This document shows positions 34,577-42,625 of a DNA stretch of 42,625 nucleotides, one piece after another. Numbering within the stretch: the stretch's first letter is position 1; the number at the start of each line of letters is the position of its first letter. The notes beneath the pieces were generated by a model. That model saw only the letters and a program-made list of their open reading frames with translations, was not told where the DNA came from and ran no database searches. The DNA lies in contig DVED01000006.1 of NCBI GenBank assembly GCA_015295945.1, forward strand, positions 1 through 42,625, read 5' to 3'. The stretch is from Oscillatoriales cyanobacterium M59_W2019_021. Lineage in GTDB: Bacteria > Cyanobacteriota > Cyanobacteriia > Cyanobacteriales > Geitlerinemataceae. The translations under genes and the position numbers were made by a program.

Positions 34577-37204
34577 ATGACCTTTACTTCCGAGCCTACC
34601 CAGATCCAAGTCAAGATCGCGCCTGAATTCACCGCAGAACGCGATCCCCTGAAAACCGCATCCGGCGTTTACGTCGCCGTTCACGGTCACTTCTACCAAC
34701 CACCGCGAGAAAATCCCTACCTCGACGCCATCGAACGTCAACCCGGTGCTGCTCCCTTCCACGACTGGAACGAACGCATTCACGCCGAATGCTACCGTCC
34801 CAACGCCTTCGCCCGCATCTACAACGATCGCGGCGAAATCGTCCAAATCGTCAACAACTACGAATACTTGAGCTTCAACATCGGTCCGACGCTGATGAGT
34901 TGGCTCGCAGCCAACGATACGGAAGTTTACCAAAAAATCCTGGAAGCCGATCGCCTCAGTTGCGGGCGCCTCAACGGACACGGCAACGCCATCGCCCAAG
35001 TTTACAATCATATCATCCTCCCCCTCGCCAACGATCGGGATAAAGCCACCCAAATTCGCTGGGGCAAAGCCGACTTTCGATCGCGCTTCGGACGCGATCC
35101 CGAGGGCATGTGGCTGGCAGAAGCTGCCGTAGACTACCCCACCTTAGAAGCACTGATTGCTGAAGGCATCCAATTCATCATCCTGGCACCGTCTCAAGTC
35201 GATCGCTGTCGTCCCCTCCCCACTGCCGACAATCCCGATCCCGAATGGCACGAAGTCGGTGGCGGACAAATCGATCCCACCCGTCCCTATCGCTGCTACT
35301 TACCGAACTCCGAGGACACAGGGACGAACGATCGACCCTACATCGATATCTTCTTCTACGACGGTCCGATCTCTCGGGATATGGGCTTTAACGACGTTCT
35401 CCAAAGCACCCACACCTTCATCGGCAGACTGGGGTTAGCCGTACGCGGCGATAACCGCCCTTCCCAACTCATTTCCGTCGCCACCGACGGCGAAACCTTC
35501 GGACACCACAAACACTTCAAAGAACGCTGCTTAGCTCACGCCTTCATCGAAGGATTTCCCCAACGCGGCTGGACGGTGACGAATTTCGCCCACTACCTCA
35601 GCCTCGAGTCTCCCACTTGGGAATGCGAACTCAAACCCGTCACCGCCTGGAGTTGCTGTCACGGCGTTGATCGCTGGCAGGAGGACTGCGGGTGCGGCGG
35701 CGGCGGCGAGTGGAAGCAGTTATGGCGGCGTCCCCTGCGCGATACCCTCAACTGGCTGCGCGATCGCCTCATCGAGGTGTATGAAGCCGAAGCGCCCCGG
35801 TGGCTGCGCGATCCCTGGCTAGCGCGAGATGAGTACATCCACGTTATCTTAGATCGCTCCCCGGAAAATGTCGATCGCTTTCTCGCGTCCCACCAAACCC
35901 ATCCTCTTTCCGAGGAAGAAAAAGTAGATGTCCTCCGCTTGCTGGAAATGCAGCGCCACAGCTTGCTGATGTTCACCAGTTGCGGCTGGTTTTTTGAAGA
36001 ACTTTCCCGTCCGGAAGGGGTGCAAATTCTCCGCTATGCGGCACGGGCGATCGAACTGGCAGGCGAAGTCACCGGGATCGATCTCGAACCGGAATTTATC
36101 GGGCGGATTGCCCTAGCACCCAGCAACGTCGAAGCCTTCGGCGACGGCGCCGCTATCTATCAAAAGCTGGTCAAAACCGCTCAAATTCACCTCGAACAAG
36201 TTGCCGCCCACTACGCCATCAGTTCCCTCTTTTCCCCCTACCCCGCTCAGTCCCAAATCTACTGCTACGACGCCCAGCAGTTCGACTACCAACTGCAACG
36301 GCTGGGATCGCTGACCCTAGCCGTCGGTCAACTGCAACTGACTTCGATCGTCACTCGAGAAACGACTCATCTGGCGTTCGGCGTCCTGCACCTCGGCGGT
36401 TTGGACTTCCACTGCTGCATTCACCCCTTCGACAATCGCTTGGCGTATACCCAACTGAAAACCGCCCTCTTTACCGCTCTGCAAGAAGCCAGTGCTGCCC
36501 GCGTCGTCTTGGCAATGAACCAGCACTTCGACGGCAAATCTTTCGGGTTGCCAGATCTGTTTGCCGAAGAACGCCATCGCATCCTGCAACTGCTCAACCA
36601 AGAAACGCTGGGACGCTTGGATCGGCTGTACGCCCAGGTGTACCGGGAAAATTACGGCGTGTTGGCGGCACTGCACCACGAGGAATTGCCCGTTCCCCAA
36701 GAGTTGCAAGTGGCTGCCGAAATTGCCCTTTCCCAGCGATGTCTGGAAGCCGCACGCGGTTTGGAGCAAGCGATGACCGACACCATCGACGAGCGCGCTG
36801 GGGGCGAAGCCTATTTATTAGAGCTAGAAGCGATCGCCGCCGAAGCTCGCCACTTGCACTGTCAGTTGAACGTGCCCGAAGCCAAGACTCTTTGGGAACA
36901 ATTGCTCTGGCGATCACTCTGGCAGTTGCTCCACGAAGATGATGCCGCTGCCTGTACCGCTCGAGCTCAGGTGTTCGATCGGGCGATCTCTGCCATCGAA
37001 CAGTTGCAATTGCAGGTCTCCCTCGATCGCGTTCGGGAACTCTACTTTGCCTGGTTGCAAGGTCAAGTGGGGCGCTGGTGCTTAGCCGATTTCCACCTGC
37101 GCGAAACCCCCCCCAGCGAACGCTCCGGGAATCCCCCCGCCATCTTCCACCTGTTGAGTTTAGCCGATCGCCTGAAAATCGATGTCAGTCCCTGGTTGGG
37201 CTAA
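34577..37204 (+). CDS. GH57 alpha-glucan hydrolase/transferase
   Basis: From ATG 34577 (MTFTSEPTQ) this gives 875 residues. It opens with the GH57 motif VAVHGHFYQPPRENP, followed by HDWNERIHAECYRPN and LNGHGNAIAQVYNHIILPLA. The likely nucleophile is Glu182 in GMWLAEAAVD and the acid/base Asp304 in VATDGETFGHH. The C-terminal half (TSCGWFFEELSRPE, LHLGGLDFHCCI, FGLPDLFAEERHRIL) matches DUF3536, which commonly follows GH57 in cyanobacteria. GH57 enzymes act on alpha-glucans as amylases, branching or debranching enzymes, so a glycogen role is likely but the exact reaction is not fixed. An in-frame ATG at 34532 adds 15 unlikely residues. A strong hairpin follows the gene. Confidence 0.9.
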   Translation: MTFTSEPTQIQVKIAPEFTAERDPLKTASGVYVAVHGHFYQPPRENPYLDAIERQPGAAPFHDWNERIHAECYRPNAFARIYNDRGEIVQIVNNYEYLSFNIGPTLMSWLAANDTEVYQKILEADRLSCGRLNGHGNAIAQVYNHIILPLANDRDKATQIRWGKADFRSRFGRDPEGMWLAEAAVDYPTLEALIAEGIQFIILAPSQVDRCRPLPTADNPDPEWHEVGGGQIDPTRPYRCYLPNSEDTGTNDRPYIDIFFYDGPISRDMGFNDVLQSTHTFIGRLGLAVRGDNRPSQLISVATDGETFGHHKHFKERCLAHAFIEGFPQRGWTVTNFAHYLSLESPTWECELKPVTAWSCCHGVDRWQEDCGCGGGGEWKQLWRRPLRDTLNWLRDRLIEVYEAEAPRWLRDPWLARDEYIHVILDRSPENVDRFLASHQTHPLSEEEKVDVLRLLEMQRHSLLMFTSCGWFFEELSRPEGVQILRYAARAIELAGEVTGIDLEPEFIGRIALAPSNVEAFGDGAAIYQKLVKTAQIHLEQVAAHYAISSLFSPYPAQSQIYCYDAQQFDYQLQRLGSLTLAVGQLQLTSIVTRETTHLAFGVLHLGGLDFHCCIHPFDNRLAYTQLKTALFTALQEASAARVVLAMNQHFDGKSFGLPDLFAEERHRILQLLNQETLGRLDRLYAQVYRENYGVLAALHHEELPVPQELQVAAEIALSQRCLEAARGLEQAMTDTIDERAGGEAYLLELEAIAAEARHLHCQLNVPEAKTLWEQLLWRSLWQLLHEDDAAACTARAQVFDRAISAIEQLQLQVSLDRVRELYFAWLQGQVGRWCLADFHLRETPPSERSGNPPAIFHLLSLADRLKIDVSPWLG

Positions 37205-37223
37205 AGCAACCCACCCCGAATAC

Positions 37224-37260
37224 TCGAGACCCCTGTTCCAGATTGGAACAGGGGTCTCGA
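37224..37260 (+). terminator. 17-bp perfect hairpin after the GH57 gene
   Basis: TCGAGACCCCTGTTCCA (37224-37240), loop GAT, TGGAACAGGGGTCTCGA (37244-37260). The stem is perfect over 17 bp with a 3-base loop. No T-run follows, so it may act as a factor-assisted terminator or mRNA stabiliser. Confidence 0.65.
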
Positions 37261-37362
37261 AGGCGTCCCGCCAAGTAGAAGCGGGAAAATCAGCCTGATG
37301 TGGAGAGCGCACTCAAGTGTAGACCCACCCCATATAGCGATCGACAGTCCGCATTTCTCCCG

Positions 37363-37387
37363 TGGAGTCGCTTCGCGATCGGCTCTC
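37363..37387 (+). repeat. 25-base TCGCTTCGCGA repeat, copy 2
   Basis: TGGAGTCGCTTCGCGATCGG followed by CTCTC. One base differs from the copy at 28215-28239. Confidence 0.7.
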
Positions 37388-37441
37388 AGCCATCCGCGAG
37401 AACGCCCGAAAATGGCTAAGTCCCAGTTGGATTCGTCAGTC

Positions 37442-37492
37442 AGTTTTGGGAATTCCCACGAAGTGCTGCCACCGCACGTGACGGTTGCTATA
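37442..37492 (-). repeat. Interspersed repeat family C, copy 2
   Basis: On the minus strand it reads TATAGCAACCGTCACGTGCG, then GTGGCAGCACTTCGTGGGAA. It is a moderately diverged partner of 31655-31705. Confidence 0.5.
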
Positions 37493-37651
37493 GAGGGTGC
37501 TAAAGTTATTTCGTAAATAATGCCTCTTTTTTTCGGAAATCAACTCAGAAATTACCCACTTCAAAATCCAAGCTCCTTTAAGGCGGGTTGGGTAGCCCAA
37601 TTCGGGTGGCGATCCCAATGTAGGTGCGAACGGGCGTACGGGATCGGACGG

Positions 37652-38845
37652 TTAAAGATCGCCCGGTTTGGGTTGTCCCGATCTCGCTCGGCTCATCTCG
37701 ATCACTTTAGCCTTACCACTTTCTCGGGCGACGCGAATTAACAAACCCGCAGCCAGTAACGTGGCGATCGACGAACTACCGCCATAGCTGAACAGGGGAA
37801 ACGGCAAACCCGTCGTCGGTAAAACCCCCGTTGCCACCCCGATATTCACTAAAGATTGTCCCACCATAATCACCATCACGCCGATCGCCACCAATTGATA
37901 GACGAGGTTTTTGGCTTTGAAGGCGACGAGTAAGGATAAGGTGGCATAGCTTCCCAACAAGAGCAGCAAGACCAAACTGCCGATAAATCCAAACTCTTCG
38001 GCAAAAACCGAGAAAATAAAATCGCTGTATTGAATCGGCAAATAAAAGATCTTTTGCTGCGAGAGTCCGAAACCCGTTCCCCACGGACCGCCTGACGCCA
38101 CAGCTAGCAAACTTTGAATCAACTGATAGCCGTCGCCATCGGGACTCGCCCAAGGATTGAGGAAGGACAAAATCCGCCGTCGCTGGTATTCGTTAATGCT
38201 AACGCTGAGGGTTGCCAGAATCAATCCGCCTGCGGCAGTACCTCCTAACAGTTGGTAAGACAGTCCGGCAGCCAACGCCATCAACCACAGCATCATGCCG
38301 CACAGTGCCGTCGTACTCAAGTTGGGCTGTAACAAGATGCCCACGAGGATGACACCCCAAATGCCGATCCACGTCAGGCGAACCTTGAGACTGACGTGGT
38401 TCCACCGACCGAAAAGGCTGGCAGCCTGCAAGATTAAAAAGGGTTTGATCAATTCCGAGGGTTGGATGGGGACGATGCCGATGGAAATCCATCGTGTCGC
38501 CCCGTTCACCGTCGTTCCCAGTCCCGGAACTAAGACTAATACCAACAGTCCTAAAATTCCGAAGACCATCCACGGGGCGATTTTCAGCCACGATCGCAAG
38601 GGGGTGTGGATGGCGCAGTTAAATCCTACCAAACCGACGATCGCCCACAGTGCTTGCCGCTTGAAGTAGTACAAGCCATCTCCATGTTCGACGATCGCGA
38701 TCGAATAGGAGGCGGAATACAACACCAGCAAGCCGAGAACCAACCACAACAGGGTCAACCATCGGAGAACTCGGGCTTCCCACGCCCATTTGGAAACGGA
38801 AAGATCGACAAAGGGAAAAATGAAGCGGCGTACGTCTACAGCCAA
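37652..38845 (-). CDS. ftsW: FtsW/RodA-type peptidoglycan polymerase
   Basis: A 397-residue SEDS-family membrane protein with about ten hydrophobic helices. Family motifs include LYSASYSIAI, YYFKRQALW, NGATRWISIGIVPIQPSE (about 114-131), LLQPNLSTTALCG, and GLPFPLFSYGGSSSIATLLA near 350. FtsW polymerises lipid II glycan strands at the division site, working with a class B penicillin-binding protein; MurG, encoded elsewhere in this window, supplies its substrate. FtsW fits better than RodA from the overall pattern, with moderate certainty. The start is TTG 38845 (MAVDVRRFIFPFVDLSVSKW); no ATG or GTG is available and no clear ribosome binding site is seen. Confidence 0.88.
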   Translation of the reverse strand: MAVDVRRFIFPFVDLSVSKWAWEARVLRWLTLLWLVLGLLVLYSASYSIAIVEHGDGLYYFKRQALWAIVGLVGFNCAIHTPLRSWLKIAPWMVFGILGLLVLVLVPGLGTTVNGATRWISIGIVPIQPSELIKPFLILQAASLFGRWNHVSLKVRLTWIGIWGVILVGILLQPNLSTTALCGMMLWLMALAAGLSYQLLGGTAAGGLILATLSVSINEYQRRRILSFLNPWASPDGDGYQLIQSLLAVASGGPWGTGFGLSQQKIFYLPIQYSDFIFSVFAEEFGFIGSLVLLLLLGSYATLSLLVAFKAKNLVYQLVAIGVMVIMVGQSLVNIGVATGVLPTTGLPFPLFSYGGSSSIATLLAAGLLIRVARESGKAKVIEMSRARSGQPKPGDL

Positions 38846-38991
38846 GGTGATAGACCCAATTTCAGTACGATACGAAAGATATCTTATAGCATTCAGCCTC
38901 TTCAGGTTCCCCTACCGCTCGATCGCCTAGTATTAACTTTTATTACAATTCGTCAGAATTAGGAATTTTGGTAAAATTTGATACAGAATAA

Positions 38992-39000
38992 TGCTATATT
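38992..39000 (+). promoter_or_regulatory. Extended -10 promoter candidate
   Basis: TGCTATATT fits an extended -10 box 60 bases before the small gene at 39061. No good -35 is present; the region upstream is AT-rich. Confidence 0.4.
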
Positions 39001-39060
39001 ACTTATAGAAGAAAAATTTATCTCACCCCAAATTTAGCCAACATCCTGGAGGAACCGACT

Positions 39061-39261
39061 ATGTCTGTAGACGATCGCGCGCGGGCTTTGATGCACAGCC
39101 ATCACCACCTCATTCGGAATCGCCAGCAGTCTCTGCTTTCGCGGACGGCGACGGAAGTCGGAATGCCCGAAGAAACTGCCCATAACTGGACGCACATCCA
39201 AGGTAAACCCTCGCACAACAGTACGGTAACTTACGATCGCAGCCAAGCCTCGGCTAGCTAG
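39061..39261 (+). CDS. Small His-rich protein of 66 residues
   Basis: MSVDDRARALMHSHHHLIRN..., then NRQQSLLSRTATEVGMPEE and a polar tail. It has a very good ribosome binding site (CTGGAGGA ending 7 bases before the ATG) and its own promoter candidate, so it is likely expressed. A run of histidines (MHSHHH) lies in the first helix. No domain is recognised. It is an isolated gene between divergent ftsW and the sirohydrochlorin chelatase gene; function unknown. Confidence 0.7.
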   Translation: MSVDDRARALMHSHHHLIRNRQQSLLSRTATEVGMPEETAHNWTHIQGKPSHNSTVTYDRSQASAS

Positions 39262-39416
39262 TGTCCCGAATCCGAAAAGGCAAGCACTATATCGAATCTT
39301 GAAGCTCTCCGCATGCCGCGCTGGAATCGACCGATTCCAGCGCGAAATTGTTTGTGGAACTTTCACCCCATAATAAAGAGTGTTCGGTTCCAAATCTTTC
39401 AGCTTGGCAAGATTCG

Positions 39417-40223
39417 ATGGACTTTGCGTCAAATCCCACCTCTTCAGCATATTTACTCGTCGTTCACGGCAGTCGCGATCCCCGACCCCAACAGGCGATC
39501 GAGACCCTCGTCCGACAAGTTGCCGATCTCCTCGGTACGGGGGCTGCCGATCTCGTGGGTTGGGCGGCATTGGAGTTGCAACCGCAACCGCTACACCAGC
39601 AAATCTGCCAATTTCTTCACCCCATCGCTGCCCAAATCGATCGCCTGCACGTCATACCGCTGTTTTTGCTCCCTGGCGTTCACGTTTGCGAGGATATTCC
39701 AGCAGAAGTCGAGTTAGCACGACGAGAAATCGGCAATCGCGTCAGCGACTCCCATAGGGAGTATCGCCCGCATATTTGCATTCATCCCCATCTAGGTAGC
39801 AATCCCGACATAGCAGAGTCTCTCACCGAGACTCTTCATGCTCGAGAGGAAACAGCTTGGGTTCTCCTCGCCCATGGCAGTCGCTATCCCGGTGGAAATC
39901 GACCGATCGCGGAGATTGCCGTGCGGTTGCAGCAGCAAGCCCGAAAATCCGTCCTCCCCGCTTACTGGTCGGTTCCTCCCAGTTTGGAAACCCAAGTTCG
40001 AGCATTGGTTGAATCGGGATACGATCGCATCGGCATTCTCCCCTACTTTTTATTTGCTGGAGGCATTACTGACGCGATCGCCCAAACGGTCGATCGACTT
40101 GCCTCCCAATTTCCTCACACGCAATTGTCCTTAGCCGAACCCCTGGGTGTGAGCGATCGTCTCGTTCGGCAAATTGTCAGCCGGATAGAATCTCACTCCA
40201 TCAGCCTAAGTAATCAGTCATAA
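39417..40223 (+). CDS. Two-domain sirohydrochlorin chelatase (CbiX/SirB type)
   Basis: From ATG 39417 this gives 268 residues with two tandem chelatase domains, each opening with the metal-binding His motif: YLLVVHGSRDPRPQQAI near residue 12 and AWVLLAHGSRYPGGNRPI near 150. Further features are VIPLFLLPGVHVCEDIP and IGILPYFLFAGGITDAI, the matching segments of the two halves. The enzyme inserts Fe (siroheme) or Co (cobalamin) into sirohydrochlorin; which metal cannot be told from sequence. Siroheme serves sulfite and nitrite reductases, which fits with sat 8 kb away, although they are not an operon. The open frame upstream to 39348 is not family-like. Confidence 0.88.
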   Translation: MDFASNPTSSAYLLVVHGSRDPRPQQAIETLVRQVADLLGTGAADLVGWAALELQPQPLHQQICQFLHPIAAQIDRLHVIPLFLLPGVHVCEDIPAEVELARREIGNRVSDSHREYRPHICIHPHLGSNPDIAESLTETLHAREETAWVLLAHGSRYPGGNRPIAEIAVRLQQQARKSVLPAYWSVPPSLETQVRALVESGYDRIGILPYFLFAGGITDAIAQTVDRLASQFPHTQLSLAEPLGVSDRLVRQIVSRIESHSISLSNQS

Positions 40224-40226
40224 GCG

Positions 40227-40259
40227 GGTAGGGTGTGTTGAGGCACGAAACGCAGCATT
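40227..40259 (+). repeat. Interspersed repeat family A, copy 3
   Basis: GGTAGGGTGTGTTGAGGCAC followed by GAAACGCAGCATT, one base different from copy 1. It starts 3 bases after the chelatase stop codon. Heptamer-like TACCAAT units follow (about 40260-40274). Confidence 0.8.
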
Positions 40260-40289
40260 ACCAATTACCAATCACCCACTGACATGGAC

Positions 40290-42296
40290 TTACCGGGGCA
40301 TTTGCCAAAAGGCGATCGAATCGTCGTAGCTGCCGCTAAACAGCATTTGGCTTTTGGGATCGAATGCCAAATCCACCCAACCGGAGTGTTGCTTGAGAAC
40401 GCCCAAACGCTCTCCAGTAGTCGCATCCCACCGCTCGATCGTCCCATGAACGTCCCCACTGGCGAGGGTGCGACCGTCCGGACTGAAGGCGAGAGATTGA
40501 CTGGGGTATTGTTGGCGAACCAGAGTATGGAGCGATTGCCCAGTTTCGACATCCCACAGGGAGATCGTCCCATCCGCCGTACTGCTGGCGAGGGTACGAC
40601 CGTCGGGACTCATGGCAACCGACCAAACCGGCGACGATTGGGAAATGCGAGCGATCGCTCGACCCGCCTGCAGATCCCACAGGGCGATCGTCCCGTCGGC
40701 ACTTCCGGTCACCAATCGATCGCCTTGGGGCAAAAAGACAACAGATTTTACCTCGTCGGTGTGACCTCGGAGGATTTGACGCGAGGAAATAGTTGCATAG
40801 CGGCGACTGACTTTTGTCGTCGCCCACAACCTTACCTTGCCATCCTCCCCCACGCTGGCAAGGGTGCGACTGTCGGGACTGAACGCCACGTCAAAGACCT
40901 CTCCCTGGTGTCCGAGCAGGGCTTCGAGGAGAGTTCCCGTTTGTAAATTCCACAATTTGACCGATCGATCTTTGCCCGCACTGGCAATGAAGCGACCGTC
41001 GGGACTGATGGCAACTGCCCACACGGCTCCGGTATGCCCGACGAGAACGCGATCGGGATCGCACCCAGATGTATGGAAGCATGTTGAATCTAACTGCCGA
41101 ATTTGCAGCGTTCCATCTTCGCCCCCACTCACCAGCGTCCGACCGTCAGGACTGACGGCGATCGACCACACCGACCCCCAACCCGAACTGAGGGTGTGCG
41201 TTCGGGGGCTGTAAGGACGCAGGGGTAAGTGGTAGAGTTTGGGTTCGGGGACGGGTTCGGGGGCGGGTTGGAACGCGGGTTGGGGAAGGGGATCGGGAGA
41301 TCTCGGCATCAAGGTCACCAGTGCCAGTGCCACCCCCGCACCCACGGTTGCCGCCAGATCCCACCGCGCCCATTTCCGGATGGCTTGGGGCAACCGCTCT
41401 TTCCGTTCCAAATCGGCTAACACGTCGGCTGCCGAGCGATAGCGGTTGCGCAGGGACGTTTCGAGCAGGCGATCGAGGAGACGTCCGAGGGCGGGACTGA
41501 CTCGAGTTTTTAGGTGCGATCGCCACGTCCACCCATTAGTGTGAGGATCGAAAAGGTAAAACGGCGTCATATCCGTCAGCAAACGAATGCAGATGGCTCC
41601 CAAACTATATAAATCGCTCGCGGGAACCGCTCGCCCTTTCAACTGTTCGGGAGCAGCATATTCGGCAGATCCGGAAATTCGACCCGGCATGGCGTTGCGC
41701 TCTCCCACCGTCGGTTGCGTTGTCGTAGTCCGTCGGGTGGACGTAGCCACGCTGTAGGAGTATCGCACCGAACCCAAATCAACTAACATCAGTTTGCCAT
41801 CGGCTTCCCGACGAATCAAATTTTCGGGTTTGAGATCGCCGTGAATCAATTGGCGATCGTGCATTCCCTGCAAAACGGGTAAAATTTCCTTCAGCAGTTC
41901 TCGAATTTGGCGTTCGCTCCATCGACCTTCGGTCTCCAGTTCTTCAGCCAGGTTTTGCCCTTCGATGTAATCTGCAACTAAGTATCCGTAATTCCCATCT
42001 TCAAAAAATGCGGAGAAATCTGGAAGTTGGGGAAGATCGCACGCCGCTTCAATGAGATTGATCGCCCCTTCAATTTCCCCTCGAGTGGCTGCCGAAAATT
42101 GTTGAATCGTACAGTAAGGCTGAGAAGGTCGGTGTTGGTCAACTGCCAAAAACGTTTGATGCTGGCTGCCCCGACTCAGCGGTCGCACGATGCGATAGCG
42201 CGATTTCAGGAGTAAGTTCGCTCCGCAACTTTGACACCGATCTGCCGATCGATCGTTGTGGGGACTCTGGCAGTGCGGGTGAAAACAGTAGCTCAT
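40290..42296 (-). CDS. WD40-fused Ser/Thr kinase, probable pseudokinase
   Basis: A 668-residue protein. Residues 1-30 hold four Cys and may form a zinc ribbon (CFHPHC ... CQSC). Residues about 34-300 form a kinase domain of the cyanobacterial type. A membrane helix lies at about 308-325, followed by a Pro-rich linker and seven WD40 repeats (about 365-668, e.g. VWSIAVSPDGRTLVSGGEDG), enough for a full propeller. Key kinase positions are altered: the glycine loop reads LSRGSQHQTF, the beta-3 lysine (usually IKQF) is Gln65 in TIQQF, HRD is HGD (152-154) and DFG is DLG (173-175). The catalytic Asp154, Lys156, Asn159 and the APE segment (YAAPEQL) remain. Loss of the ATP-anchoring Lys suggests weak or no catalysis and a scaffolding role. 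Confidence 0.85.
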   Translation of the reverse strand: MSYCFHPHCQSPHNDRSADRCQSCGANLLLKSRYRIVRPLSRGSQHQTFLAVDQHRPSQPYCTIQQFSAATRGEIEGAINLIEAACDLPQLPDFSAFFEDGNYGYLVADYIEGQNLAEELETEGRWSERQIRELLKEILPVLQGMHDRQLIHGDLKPENLIRREADGKLMLVDLGSVRYSYSVATSTRRTTTTQPTVGERNAMPGRISGSAEYAAPEQLKGRAVPASDLYSLGAICIRLLTDMTPFYLFDPHTNGWTWRSHLKTRVSPALGRLLDRLLETSLRNRYRSAADVLADLERKERLPQAIRKWARWDLAATVGAGVALALVTLMPRSPDPLPQPAFQPAPEPVPEPKLYHLPLRPYSPRTHTLSSGWGSVWSIAVSPDGRTLVSGGEDGTLQIRQLDSTCFHTSGCDPDRVLVGHTGAVWAVAISPDGRFIASAGKDRSVKLWNLQTGTLLEALLGHQGEVFDVAFSPDSRTLASVGEDGKVRLWATTKVSRRYATISSRQILRGHTDEVKSVVFLPQGDRLVTGSADGTIALWDLQAGRAIARISQSSPVWSVAMSPDGRTLASSTADGTISLWDVETGQSLHTLVRQQYPSQSLAFSPDGRTLASGDVHGTIERWDATTGERLGVLKQHSGWVDLAFDPKSQMLFSGSYDDSIAFWQMPR

Positions 42297-42404
42297 CGGA
42301 ACCTCCTGAGAACTAGAACTCCCCTCGGTCTACTCCATCCAAAGTCTTCGGCGAGAGGATCGTCGGTTAGGGCTTTTGTCTATGATACAAGAGTTGTAAG
42401 AATT

Positions 42405-42438
42405 CAGGAGTAAGTGCTTCGCACTGGCTGCACCTACA
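42405..42438 (+). repeat. 34-base AGTGCTTCGCACT repeat, copy 2
   Basis: CAGGAGTAAGTGCTTCGCAC followed by TGGCTGCACCTACA; one base differs from 29787-29820. Confidence 0.75.
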
Positions 42439-42548
42439 CAAGAGAGCAGGGAAAGCCGGGGAGGCTTTCTTGAGCAGGGGAGGCAGGGGAAGCAGATTGC
42501 TTCCCATGACCAATGACCAATGACTTATGACCGAAAATTTTGGGTTTC

Positions 42549-42576
42549 AAGCCCCGTCCTTCTAGGACGGCTTTTT
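42549..42576 (+). terminator. Hairpin with T-run near the window end
   Basis: CCGTCCT (42554-42560), loop TCT, AGGACGG (42564-42570), then CTTTTTG. The flanking TTCAAGCC before the stem also recalls the hairpin ends of IS200/IS605-type elements, but no tnpA or tnpB gene is visible here. Confidence 0.5.
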
Positions 42577-42610
42577 GTGATTCAATCCGGATTAGTGCAT
42601 CGAAATCGCG

Positions 42611-42625
42611 TCTAATTAAATTAGA
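42611..42625. repeat. Palindrome at window end
   Basis: TCTAATTAAATTAGA is a perfect inverted repeat (7-base arms around one A) ending exactly at the window edge. It may be part of a larger element that continues outside. Confidence 0.35.

Larger units (their letters stand above)
37261..37651. other. Convergent gap between the GH57 gene and ftsW
   Basis: It holds the 25-base TCGCTTCGCGA repeat (37363-37387) and family C repeat (37442-37492). Open frames here are translations of these repeats; none is called. Confidence 0.5.
42297..42625. other. Terminal repeat-rich intergenic stretch
   Basis: No gene was recognised. In order it holds the 34-base repeat copy (42405-42438), a low-complexity GAGCAGGGGAGGCAGGGGAA segment (about 42472-42491), tandem GACCAAT heptamers (about 42509-42527), a hairpin with T-run (42549-42576) and a terminal palindrome. 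Confidence 0.55.

Noticed and set aside
34424-35053. 209-codon minus-strand frame opposite the GH57 gene
   Set aside because: It lies across the GH57 active-site region in the complementary strand and shows no domain pattern.
37298-37618. Short frames on both strands between the GH57 gene and ftsW
   Set aside because: They are translations of repeat families and a hairpin; none has a start signal.
42549-42576. Possible IS200/IS605 element end
   Set aside because: Only a hairpin with suggestive flanks is present; no tnpA or tnpB gene is visible, so it is listed as a terminator-like hairpin.

Overview
The window looks like chromosome of a filamentous cyanobacterium. Three things point there. 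HIP1-type GCGATCGC palindromes are scattered through genes and gaps. Cyanobacterial families are frequent: tocopherol cyclase, DUF1400, DUF4912, a PRC-barrel protein, a two-domain CbiX/SirB chelatase, the cyanobacterial type of Ser/Thr kinase fused to WD40, and orthocaspase. The gaps are full of cyanobacterial-style short interspersed repeats. The genus cannot be fixed from the sequence alone. No phage, plasmid or CRISPR locus is visible.

Layout. 1-9400: end of a PEP-CTERM surface protein, a UbiD decarboxylase, a fused nucleotidyltransferase, a RimJ-like acetyltransferase with tRNA-Arg(CCT), tocopherol cyclase, an exported NTF2-like protein divergent from murG, a decayed IS4-type transposase, and a degenerate histidine kinase whose 3' end overlaps a convergent GNAT gene. 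9960-21150: a block dominated by exported or surface proteins: two RTX calcium-binding proteins, a 1477-residue haemagglutinin/CHAT-protease fusion with a Pro-Thr spacer, a PRC-barrel protein, two DUF1400 proteins in tandem and an anchored polysaccharide deacetylase. 21297-24713: a 1138-residue protein joining a GT4 glycosyltransferase, two methyltransferase-like domains and a cyanobacterial C-terminal module. A remnant of a BrnT toxin gene follows. 25125-31458: housekeeping genes (pgsA, lepB, sat), a DUF4912 protein and a GT2 glycosyltransferase. 31804-42296: a Tat-exported orthocaspase lacking both catalytic residues, a GH57 alpha-glucan enzyme, ftsW, a small orphan gene, a sirohydrochlorin chelatase, and a kinase-WD40 protein that has lost the ATP-binding lysine.

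How the genes fit together. Cell-wall and envelope work is over-represented (murG, ftsW, pgsA, lepB, deacetylase, glycosyltransferases, RTX and TPS-type proteins). Photosynthetic cofactor and sulfur metabolism appear as single genes (tocopherol cyclase, ubiD, sat, cbiX). Three signalling-type proteins appear to have lost catalytic residues (histidine kinase, orthocaspase, Ser/Thr kinase), while the CHAT domain keeps its His/Cys pair.

The most interesting non-coding signals are a 15-bp perfect inverted repeat with the lepB start codon in one arm, a pair of identical ATGTCAT-N6-ATGACAT palindromes after pgsA, and a 68-bp MITE-like element whose second, partial copy supplies the stop codon of a small gene. 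I found no clearly new multi-gene system. The best candidates for new biology are the haemagglutinin-CHAT fusion and the two regulatory palindrome arrangements. All family names come from motif recognition by eye, with no database search.
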